Below are positions 1 through 5,069 of a stretch of DNA of 6,655 bases, piece after piece. How positions within the stretch are numbered: the stretch's first letter is position 1; each line of letters begins with the position of its first letter. The translations under genes and the position numbers were made by a program. The DNA comes from Azoarcus sp. (lineage in GTDB: Bacteria; Pseudomonadota; Gammaproteobacteria; Burkholderiales; Rhodocyclaceae). The notes below the pieces were generated by a model. That model saw only the letters and a program-made list of their open reading frames with translations. It had not been told where the DNA came from and ran no database searches. The stretch covers positions 1 to 6,655 of the forward strand of contig JAIRNL010000259.1 in assembly GCA_031258035.1 (NCBI GenBank), read 5' to 3'.

Positions 1-57
1 CACTTTTCCGGAGGATGGCATTTACTGCATTTGTGATATGGGCTGCGGATGCTGATG

Positions 58-91
58 TTTCCCGCGCGTCATTGCGCCTGAACGCGGGAAA
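58..91. repeat. Perfect 9-bp inverted repeat
   Basis: TTTCCCGCG at 58-66 is the exact reverse complement of CGCGGGAAA at 83-91, with 16 bases between the arms. Neither strand has a T-run directly after the stem, so it does not look like a standard terminator. It could be an operator-like palindrome, an RNA hairpin, or chance in GC-rich sequence. Confidence 0.4.
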
Positions 92-165
92 ACGGCCAAT
101 CAATCACCGCGAGCGAGTCGGCGGGGCGCGGGCGCTTGGGGACGGAACCCTCGCGCCGGGAATGC

Positions 166-205
166 CCCCCGCCGGTCGCTTTCGTGCATCCGTTGCCGGC
201 GGGGG
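166..205. repeat. Perfect 10-bp GC-only inverted repeat
   Basis: CCCCCGCCGG at 166-175 pairs exactly with CCGGCGGGGG at 196-205 around a 20-base loop. All ten pairs are G:C, so a transcript of either strand could fold here. There is no T-run on either side, so an intrinsic terminator is unlikely. The repeat lies just before the ATG at 214 of the weak small ORF. If that ORF were translated from 214, the stem would sit over its initiation region. Confidence 0.4.
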
Positions 206-213
206 CGGTTGGA

Positions 214-426
214 ATGCGCCCCTCCATCATCCGGTTTTCCCTGATCTTCCGCGAACTTTTCGCCACCCCGCGCCATGCCGGCGTGCTCGGCAAGCGCGAT
301 GCCAGCGCCTTCGCGCGGGGACGCCAAAGCGCCGGCCATGCCACCGACCCGATGTCCGCCGACAAACTGATGCGCATCATCGTCAGCAATACCCTGAGAA
401 GCGCGCCGACGAGGAGGGTGGCGTGA
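214..426 (+). CDS. Possible small hypothetical protein (70 aa)
   Basis: I do not recognise this protein. The frame from the ATG at 214 to the TGA at 424-426 would encode a 70-residue basic protein, rich in Arg and Ala and starting MRPSIIRFSLIFRELF. From about 235 to 400 nearly every codon ends in G or C, like the operon genes. This is the only reason to list it. The preceding sequence has only a G-rich run and no clear Shine-Dalgarno, and the strong hairpin at 166-205 lies just upstream. The frame is open back to an ATG at 136. No membrane segment or signal peptide is evident. It may be a small gene, the 3' remnant of a decayed gene, or chance. Confidence 0.22.
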   Translation: MRPSIIRFSLIFRELFATPRHAGVLGKRDASAFARGRQSAGHATDPMSADKLMRIIVSNTLRSAPTRRVA

Positions 427-603
427 TTTCGGTTTTCTGCCCCGGCATCCATTCGCGTGTGTTGCCTCGGACGACCCGACGCCCAGCTTCCATGCCTCAT
501 CTTCCGTATCTCCCGTAGCAACGCTGTTCGCTTCATCTCCACGCTTCCTGGGCGTCCAGGATGAAACCAGGCAGATTCCCTGCTCCCCACTCCCCGCCAT
601 CGA

Positions 604-628
604 AAAGTTGACAAGTTTCGACAGGTAT
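604..628. promoter_or_regulatory. Upstream type 1 IscR operator (imperfect)
   Basis: This 25-bp stretch matches the E. coli type 1 IscR palindrome (half-site ATASYYGAC facing its mirror) at about 20 of 25 positions. The left half is AAAGTTGAC. The right half, read on the opposite strand, is ATACCTGTC. Each half fits 8 of 9 half-site positions. It covers the TTGACA -35 box and ends 2 bp before the stronger downstream site, giving 27 bp between centres. In E. coli the iscR promoter also carries two adjacent type 1 sites. Binding by [2Fe-2S]-IscR and repression of the operon are inferred from this likeness. Confidence 0.6.
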
Positions 629-635
629 ATATAGT
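608..635 (+). promoter_or_regulatory. Sigma70-like promoter of the isc operon
   Basis: A consensus -35 hexamer, TTGACA, lies at 608-613. After a 16-bp spacer, TATAGT (5 of 6 consensus bases) lies at 630-635. The predicted transcript would begin near 642, giving an iscR leader of about 80 nt. The -35 box lies inside the upstream IscR operator and the -10 box overlaps the downstream one, so IscR bound here should block RNA polymerase. A TATATA at 626-631 is an alternative -10, but its spacing to the -35 box is too short. Confidence 0.7.
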
Positions 636-655
636 CGACAAAAATATTCGACTAT
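631..655. promoter_or_regulatory. Downstream type 1 IscR operator (strong)
   Basis: The arms ATAGTCGA (631-638) and TCGACTAT (648-655) are perfect reverse complements separated by a 9-base A/T-rich centre. The 25-bp length and about 23 of 25 positions fit the E. coli type 1 IscR site. The site overlaps the -10 box and the predicted transcription start, the expected place for a repressor. The encoded IscR has the three cluster cysteines and the His that type 1 binding needs, so negative autoregulation of the operon is the natural reading. Confidence 0.8.
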
Positions 656-667
656 TGGGCGGGCTGC

Positions 668-697
668 CTCACAACCACACGACTCACAACCACACCA
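668..697 (+). repeat. 15-bp tandem repeat in the C/A-rich iscR leader
   Basis: CTCACAACCACACGA (668-682) is followed at once by CTCACAACCACACCA (683-697), differing at one of 15 bases. It lies in the predicted iscR 5' leader, about 12 nt before the ribosome binding site. The stretch is almost free of G and T, so it should be single-stranded in the mRNA. Such C/A-rich leaders can act as translation enhancers or as targets of G/U-rich small RNAs. Either role here is inference. Confidence 0.6.
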
Positions 698-722
698 CGC
701 AAAACAACAAGGAGGAAACACA

Positions 723-1196
723 ATGAGACTCACCACCAAAGGACGCTTCGCGGTGACGGCGATGATCGACCTGGCTTCGCGCCAGGAGGATGGGCCTGTG
801 ACCTTGAACGGGATCTCGGCGCGCCAGAACATTTCCCTTTCTTACCTTGAGCAGCTGTTCGGCCGCCTGCGGCGCTGTAACCTCGTGAAGAGCGTGCGCG
901 GGCCCGGCGGCGGTTATCGGCTGGCGCGCGACATGGACGAGATCACCGTGACCGATGTGGTGCTGGCGGTCGATGAGCCGCTCGACGCCACCCGCTGTGG
1001 CGGACGGGCAAATTGCAATAACGCGGCGCAGTGCATGACGCATGATCTGTGGGCCAACCTCAACAAGCGCATGTTCGATTATCTCGACTCGGTCACGCTG
1101 GGTTCGCTGGTCGGGCAGCGGTCTTATCCGCTCGCCGCCATGCCCGCAAACGCCTTGCCGGCGAAGGTGACGCGGGCGGAGAGCCACCCGTCCTGA
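723..1196 (+). CDS. iscR: IscR, Rrf2-family [2Fe-2S] transcriptional regulator
   Basis: IscR senses the cell's Fe-S status and regulates the isc operon. The 157-residue protein (162 in E. coli) opens with MRLTTKGRFAVTAMIDLA and has a winged-helix DNA-binding domain over about residues 1-80. That domain includes the recognition segment with Glu43 and the wing motif VRGPGGGYRL (Arg59). The cluster-binding loop DATRC-x5-C-x5-CxxH places Cys92, Cys98, Cys104 and His107 exactly at E. coli numbering, so it should carry a [2Fe-2S] cluster. The ATG at 723 is preceded by AAGGAGG (709-715) at a 7-nt spacing, a strong site. The promoter just upstream holds two type 1 IscR operators, pointing to autorepression. 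The next gene starts 17 nt after the stop. Confidence 0.97.
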   Translation: MRLTTKGRFAVTAMIDLASRQEDGPVTLNGISARQNISLSYLEQLFGRLRRCNLVKSVRGPGGGYRLARDMDEITVTDVVLAVDEPLDATRCGGRANCNNAAQCMTHDLWANLNKRMFDYLDSVTLGSLVGQRSYPLAAMPANALPAKVTRAESHPS

Positions 1197-1213
1197 TCGC
1201 CTGGAATACCCGC

Positions 1214-2368
1214 ATGTCCGATGATTCTGTTTACCTCGACTGGAATGCGACCGCGCCGCTCGATCCTGTCGTGCGCGAAGCCATGTTGCCGTGGATCGGC
1301 GCGCGTTTCGGCAATGCGTCGAGCGGCCACGAACGCGGACGGCAGGCGCGCGCGGCGATAGAGGCGGCGCGCGAGCGGGTGGCGGCCGCGGCCGGGGCCC
1401 ATCCGACCGAGGTGATTTTCACCAGCGGCGGTACGGAGGCGAACAATCTGTTTCTCAAGGGGGTGGCGGCGCACGGCAAACCGGGATGGGTTGCCGTGGG
1501 CGCCACCGAACATCCCAGCGTGCTGGAGCCGGCGCGCCAGCTCGCGCGGCAGGGTTGGGCGTTGCGGGAGATCGGCGTGACGGAGTCCGGCGCGCTCGAT
1601 GCGGCGGCCTGGCGCGAGGCGCTGGCGCGGCGGCCCGCCATCGTTTCGGTGATGTTCGCCAATAATGAAACCGGCGTCGTGCAGGATATTGCGGCGCTGG
1701 CTGCCGGGGCGCGCGCGGCGGGGGCGTGCTTTCACAGCGACGCGGTGCAGGCATTCGGTCGGCTGGCTCTGGATTTTCGCGCTCTTGGCCTGGCGGCGAT
1801 GACGCTGTCGGCGCACAAGATCGGCGGCCCGCCCGGCGCGGGGGCGCTGCTGCTCGACAAGCGGATGGATCTGGCGCCGCTGCTCGCGGGCGGCGGGCAG
1901 GAGAGAGGTTTGCGCTCCGGCACGGAAAACGTCGCCGCGCTCGTCGGTTTTGGCGTTGCCGCCGAGCGGGCCGTGGCGCGGCAGGCGGCGGAAGCGGCGC
2001 GGCTCGCGGCCCTGCGCGAGGTGTGCGCGGCGCGGCTCGTGGCGCTGGGGGCGACGGTTTTCGCCCGTGACGCGGAACGCCTGCCCAATACGGTTTATTT
2101 CGCTTTCGACGGTATCGACGGCGGCACGCTCGTCGAGCGGCTCGACCGCGCCGGCTTCGCCTGCGGCAGCGGTTCGGCTTGCTCCAGCGCGCGGCCCGGC
2201 GCTTCGCATGTGCTGCGCGCGATGGGTGTCGCGCCCGAGCGGGCGCGCGGCGCGGTGCGGGTGAGCATGGGATGCGATACCGGGGCAGGGGAGATCGCGG
2301 CGTTCGTCGCGGCGCTTGCGCGCAACGTCGCGGCGCTGAAAAGCCTCGCCGCAGTATCGGTGTGCTGA
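1214..2368 (+). CDS. Second NifS/IscS-like cysteine desulfurase
   Basis: This is a PLP-dependent class V aminotransferase-fold enzyme of 384 residues, predicted to convert cysteine to alanine and an enzyme persulfide. Visible catalytic residues are the TEH His100, Asp176 and Gln179 (HSDAVQ), the PLP lysine Lys202 in SAHKIGG, the RGLRSGTEN phosphate-site motif (residues 231-239), and the persulfide Cys323 in GSGSACSSA. It is clearly related to the neighbouring IscS but diverged. It is about 23% Ala, is shorter, and ends in VSVC without the SPLWEM-type C-terminal tail with which IscS contacts IscU. The ATG at 1214 gives the family N-terminus (YLDWNATAPLDP). The only Shine-Dalgarno is a weak GGAA at 1203-1206, and the frame is open upstream into iscR. 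Its sulfur acceptor is unknown: it may serve IscU, another pathway such as tRNA thiolation, or be a backup. Confidence 0.9.
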   Translation: MSDDSVYLDWNATAPLDPVVREAMLPWIGARFGNASSGHERGRQARAAIEAARERVAAAAGAHPTEVIFTSGGTEANNLFLKGVAAHGKPGWVAVGATEHPSVLEPARQLARQGWALREIGVTESGALDAAAWREALARRPAIVSVMFANNETGVVQDIAALAAGARAAGACFHSDAVQAFGRLALDFRALGLAAMTLSAHKIGGPPGAGALLLDKRMDLAPLLAGGGQERGLRSGTENVAALVGFGVAAERAVARQAAEAARLAALREVCAARLVALGATVFARDAERLPNTVYFAFDGIDGGTLVERLDRAGFACGSGSACSSARPGASHVLRAMGVAPERARGAVRVSMGCDTGAGEIAAFVAALARNVAALKSLAAVSVC

Positions 2369-2393
2369 AGAATGGTGTAAAAACGGGCATCCG

Positions 2394-2410
2394 TTTCGGG
2401 CGAACCGAAA
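2394..2410 (+). other. Small hairpin in the gap before iscS
   Basis: TTTCGG (2394-2399) and CCGAAA (2405-2410) form a 6-bp stem with a 5-base loop in the 61-nt gap between the second desulfurase and iscS. An A-run follows rather than a T-run, so it is not a forward terminator. The iscS ribosome binding site (GAGAG, 2418-2422) lies 8 bases downstream. It could influence mRNA processing or iscS translation, but a stem this short may be chance. Confidence 0.3.
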
Positions 2411-2429
2411 AAAGACAGAGAGAAACAAA

Positions 2430-3641
2430 ATGCTGAAATTACCGATCTATCTGGACTATTCCGCGACCACCCCGGTCGATCCGCGAGTGACGGCGGCGAT
2501 GATTCCCTGGCTCACCGAGCGTTTCGGCAATCCGGCGAGCCGTTCGCACGCTTTCGGCTGGGATGCGGAGGCGGCGGTGGAAGAGGCGCGCGAAAACGTC
2601 GCGGCGCTGGTCGGGGCCGATCCGCGCGAGATCATCTGGACTTCCGGGGCCACCGAATCGGACAACCTCGCCATCAAGGGCGCGGCGCATTTCTACCGGG
2701 ACAAGGGCCGGCACCTCGTCACGGTCAAGACGGAGCACAAGGCCGTGCTCGACACCGTGCGCGAACTCGAACGCGAGGGTTACACCGCGACTTATCTCGA
2801 TGTGCGGGAAAACGGCCTCGTCGATCTCGACGTCTTCCGCGCCGCCCTGCGACCGGACACCAGCGTGGTTTCGGTGATGCTGGTCAATAACGAAATCGGC
2901 GTGATCCAGCCCATCGAGGAGATCGGCGCCATTTGCCGCGACAAGGGCATCGTGTTCCATGTCGATGCGGCGCAGGCCGCCGGCAAGGTCGATATCGACC
3001 TGAAGAAACTGCCCGTCGACCTGATGAGTTTTTCCGCGCACAAGACTTACGGCCCCAAGGGGGTCGGCGCGCTCTACGTGCGCCGCAAGCCGCGGATCAG
3101 GCTGCAAGCGCAGATGCACGGCGGCGGCCACGAGCGCGGCCTGCGCTCGGGTACTTTGCCGACGCACCAGATCGTCGGCATGGGCGAAGCCTTTCGCCTC
3201 GCGCGCGAGGAAATGGCGGACGAACTGGCTCGCGTCCGCGCCCTGCGCGACCGGCTGCTCGCCGGCATTTCCGCGATCGAGGCGACTTACGTCAATGGCG
3301 ACCTGGAGCATCGCGCCGCGCACAACCTCAACGTCTCCTTCGCCTACATCGAGGGCGAATCCCTGATGATGGCGATCAAGGACATCGCGGTTTCCTCTGG
3401 CTCGGCCTGCACCTCGGCCAGCCTGGAGCCATCTTACGTGCTGCGCGCGCTCGGGCGCGAGGACGAACTTGCCCACAGTTCGATCCGTTTCACCCTCGGA
3501 CGCTTCACCACCGCCGAAGAAATCGACTATGCTGTCGAACTACTGCGGGCCAAGGTCGGCAAATTGCGCGATCTCTCGCCCCTCTGGGAAATGGCGCAGG
3601 CGGGCATCGATCTCGACAGCGTGCAATGGGCGGCCCATTGA
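2430..3641 (+). CDS. iscS: IscS, housekeeping cysteine desulfurase
   Basis: IscS is a PLP enzyme that takes sulfur from cysteine and hands it as persulfide to IscU and other acceptors. The 403-residue product is one residue off E. coli IscS (404 aa) throughout. The N-terminus is LPIYLDYSATTPVDPRV. His103 lies in TEHK, Asp179 and Gln182 in HVDAAQ, and the PLP lysine Lys205 in SAHKTYGPKG. The GGGHERGLRSGT motif follows, and the persulfide Cys327 lies on the mobile loop SSGSACTSASLEPSYVLRALG. The C-terminal tail SPLWEMAQAGIDLDSVQWA, used in contacting IscU, is intact. The ATG at 2430 has GAGAG 7 nt upstream. A 55-nt gap with a hairpin separates it from iscU. Confidence 0.98.
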   Translation: MLKLPIYLDYSATTPVDPRVTAAMIPWLTERFGNPASRSHAFGWDAEAAVEEARENVAALVGADPREIIWTSGATESDNLAIKGAAHFYRDKGRHLVTVKTEHKAVLDTVRELEREGYTATYLDVRENGLVDLDVFRAALRPDTSVVSVMLVNNEIGVIQPIEEIGAICRDKGIVFHVDAAQAAGKVDIDLKKLPVDLMSFSAHKTYGPKGVGALYVRRKPRIRLQAQMHGGGHERGLRSGTLPTHQIVGMGEAFRLAREEMADELARVRALRDRLLAGISAIEATYVNGDLEHRAAHNLNVSFAYIEGESLMMAIKDIAVSSGSACTSASLEPSYVLRALGREDELAHSSIRFTLGRFTTAEEIDYAVELLRAKVGKLRDLSPLWEMAQAGIDLDSVQWAAH

Positions 3642-3652
3642 ATAATAAAATC

Positions 3653-3674
3653 CGCCGGACGACAGCATCCGGCG
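3653..3674 (+). other. 7-bp hairpin between iscS and iscU
   Basis: CGCCGGA (3653-3659) pairs perfectly with TCCGGCG (3668-3674) around the 8-base loop CGACAGCA, within the 55-nt iscS-iscU gap. No T-run follows, so full termination is unlikely. It lies just upstream of the iscU ribosome binding site (AGGAGAG, about 3682-3688). It could protect a processed transcript end or tune IscU output relative to IscS, which is inference. Confidence 0.45.
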
Positions 3675-3696
3675 CGACAGACAGGAGAGTGACGGC

Positions 3697-4083
3697 ATGA
3701 CCTACAGTGACAAGGTTCTGGATCATTATGAAAACCCCCGCAACGTCGGTTCCTTTGCGCAGGATGAAGAGGGCGTGGCCACGGGGATGGTCGGCGCGCC
3801 GGCCTGCGGCGACGTGATGAAGCTCCAGCTCAAGGTCGGCAGGGACGGCCTGATCGAGGACGCGCGCTTCAAGACTTACGGCTGCGGCTCGGCGATCGCC
3901 TCATCATCGCTCGTGACCGAATGGGTCAAGGGCAAGACGCTCGACGAGGCGCTGGCGATCAAGAATTCCCAGATCGCCGAAGAGCTGGCGCTGCCGCCGG
4001 TGAAAATCCACTGCTCGGTACTCGCCGAGGATGCCATCCGCGCCGCGGTGGCCGATTACAGGAAAAAACATGAGGAACAATGA
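3697..4083 (+). CDS. iscU: IscU, Fe-S cluster scaffold
   Basis: IscU receives sulfur from IscS and iron, assembles a [2Fe-2S] cluster, and passes it on with the help of HscA and HscB. The product has 128 residues, the usual IscU length. It keeps the ligands at E. coli numbering: Cys37 and Asp39 in GAPACGD, Cys63 in TYGCGSA, and His105-Cys106 in KIHCSV. LPPVK at 99-103 is the motif bound by the Hsp70 HscA, whose gene lies downstream. The ATG at 3697 follows a good AGGAGAG site and yields the standard MTYSDKVLDHYENPRNVG start. The iscU stop is separated from the iscA start by a single base, so translation is probably coupled. Confidence 0.98.
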   Translation: MTYSDKVLDHYENPRNVGSFAQDEEGVATGMVGAPACGDVMKLQLKVGRDGLIEDARFKTYGCGSAIASSSLVTEWVKGKTLDEALAIKNSQIAEELALPPVKIHCSVLAEDAIRAAVADYRKKHEEQ

Positions 4084-4084
4084 A

Positions 4085-4408
4085 ATGGGCGTTACCCTGA
4101 CAGAGCGCGCCGCCCGGCATATCGCCGGCTTCATCGACAAGCGCGGCAAGGGCCTCGGCATCCGCCTGGGCGTGAAAACCTCCGGCTGCTCGGGCATGGC
4201 CTACAAGCTCGAATACGTCGACGAAACGCTCGATGACGATATCGTGTTCGACAGTCATGGCGTCAAAGTCGTCGTCGACCAGAAAAGCCTCGCCTACCTC
4301 GACGGAACCGTCATGGATTTCGTGCGCGAGGGGCTCAACGAAGGCTTCCGGTTCGACAATCCCAATGCAAAAAACCAGTGTGGCTGCGGCGAGAGCTTCA
4401 ACGTCTGA
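4085..4408 (+). CDS. iscA: IscA, A-type Fe-S carrier
   Basis: IscA binds iron or Fe-S clusters and delivers them to target proteins. I chose the ATG at 4085 because it gives 107 residues, the E. coli IscA length, and lies 8 nt after GAGGA (4072-4076), a ribosome binding site inside the end of iscU. An in-frame ATG at 4070 would overlap iscU and bury that site. The three conserved cysteines are Cys35 (KTSGCSGMAY) and Cys99 and Cys101 (CGCGESF), at E. coli numbering. VDQKSLAYLDG and REGLNEGFRF NPN are typical family segments. The frame remains open upstream to 4031, but that extension does not resemble IscA. Confidence 0.97.
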   Translation: MGVTLTERAARHIAGFIDKRGKGLGIRLGVKTSGCSGMAYKLEYVDETLDDDIVFDSHGVKVVVDQKSLAYLDGTVMDFVREGLNEGFRFDNPNAKNQCGCGESFNV

Positions 4409-4488
4409 ATGACGATGACAGGCTGCGACTGCCGCGCGGCGGACGCCTTTTGGCTTTCCAGCAGGATTGAATGACCGTTTTCCCATGA
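4409..4488 (+). other. Two overlapping mini-ORFs linking iscA to hscB
   Basis: An ATG directly follows the iscA TGA and opens a 21-codon frame (4409-4474, peptide MTMTGCDCRAADAFWLSSRIE). Its TGA overlaps the ATG of a 5-codon frame (4471-4488, MTVFP) as ATGA. The TGA of that frame overlaps the chosen hscB ATG at 4485, again as ATGA. AGGA at 4463-4466 could serve the ATG at 4471. The hscB ATG has no Shine-Dalgarno of its own at normal spacing, so ribosomes handed down this chain could matter. There is no evidence that the peptides themselves are made, and the arrangement may be chance. Confidence 0.25.
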
Positions 4489-5018
4489 GCGTAGACTTTT
4501 TTCTCGATTACTTCGCCCTGTTCGGACTGCCCTGCCGGTTCGGCATTAATGAGGCGGAACTCGATCGCGCCTGGCACGCCTTGCAGACCGAAGTCCATCC
4601 CGACCGGCACGCCCGCCTCTCCGACAGCGAGCGCCGCCGCGCGATGCAGGGCGCGCTGCGGGTCAACGAAGCCTATGCCACGCTCAAGGAGCCGCTCACC
4701 CGCGGCCAATACCTGCTCGAACTGGGCGGCATCGACGCCAACGCCATCCGTGGCGCCGCGATGTCCTCCGAGTTCCTGGTCGAACAAATGGAATGGCGCG
4801 AGGCGATAGAAGAAGCGCGCGCCTTCGGCGACGTCGACGCACTCGAACAACTGGCGCTGCGCCTGCGCATGCACACCGACGAAGTGACCCGACTGCTGGC
4901 TGAACAATTCGACGGCAGCCGCGACCGCGAAGCCGCCGCCGACACGGTGCGGCGTCTGATGTTCCTCGACAAGCTGCGGCACGAAATCGACGACGGACTG
5001 GCGGCGCTCGACGACTGA
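4485..5018 (+). CDS. hscB: HscB, J-domain co-chaperone for IscU
   Basis: HscB is a J-protein that recruits IscU to the Hsp70 HscA and stimulates its ATPase. From the ATG at 4485 the product has 177 residues (171 in E. coli). The J domain covers about residues 1-75, with DYFALFGLPCRF at the start and the HPD motif at 38-40 (EVHPDRHA). The C-terminal helical part (about 80-177) carries FLVEQMEWREAIEEA near residue 97, the IscU-binding helix region, and the family signature AADTVRRLMFLDKL near 151-164. A TTG at 4467 would add six residues but sits directly on AGGA. The 4485 start fits family N-termini better but has no close Shine-Dalgarno, so the exact start is uncertain. hscA follows after 51 nt. 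Confidence 0.95.
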   Translation: MSVDFFLDYFALFGLPCRFGINEAELDRAWHALQTEVHPDRHARLSDSERRRAMQGALRVNEAYATLKEPLTRGQYLLELGGIDANAIRGAAMSSEFLVEQMEWREAIEEARAFGDVDALEQLALRLRMHTDEVTRLLAEQFDGSRDREAAADTVRRLMFLDKLRHEIDDGLAALDD

Positions 5019-5069
5019 CCGAGCACAAGGTCGTGGAAACATCATCCGCAACCGACAGACAAGGAAAAA

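Larger units (their letters stand above)
1..603. other. Upstream region without a recognisable gene
   Basis: About 600 bases precede the operon promoter. All six frames contain stretches free of stops, as expected for GC-rich DNA, but none gives a protein I recognise and none has both a good ribosome binding site and a convincing start. The region contains two perfect GC-rich inverted repeats (58-91 and 166-205) and one small frame with coding-like codon use (214-426), listed separately. I found no tRNA-like fold, transposon end, or stem followed by a T-run that would make a Rho-independent terminator. It may be an unusually long intergenic region or a decayed gene. Confidence 0.5.

Noticed and set aside
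120..173. GGCGGGG/CCCCGCC 7-bp inverted repeat
   Set aside because: The arms are far apart in very G/C-rich sequence and compete with the better 166-205 stem, so chance is likely.
15..518. Plus-strand frame of 167 codons beginning after GGAGG near position 10
   Set aside because: The GGAGG almost touches the ATG, and the product is Arg/Pro/His-rich in the manner of an out-of-frame translation with no motifs.
69..641. Minus-strand frame of 190 codons across the upstream region
   Set aside because: Its start would lie inside the IscR operator and promoter, there is no ribosome binding site, and the product has no recognisable domain.
1049..1213. Upstream extension of the second desulfurase into iscR
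   Set aside because: The frame is open, but these 55 residues overlap the IscR C-terminal part and do not look like a desulfurase N-terminus. The ATG at 1214 gives the usual start.
1124..2428. A 434-codon minus-strand frame opposite the second desulfurase, and a similar one opposite iscS at 2439-3476
   Set aside because: Both are rich in Arg, His and Ala, without motifs, and lie opposite proteins with complete catalytic motifs.
1923..2620. Near-repeats of the type GAAAACGTCGCSGCGCT at about 1926, 2325 and 2592
   Set aside because: They encode the same short peptide pattern (ENVAAL or NVAAL) in the two related desulfurases, so they reflect shared protein sequence and codon bias, not a DNA repeat element.
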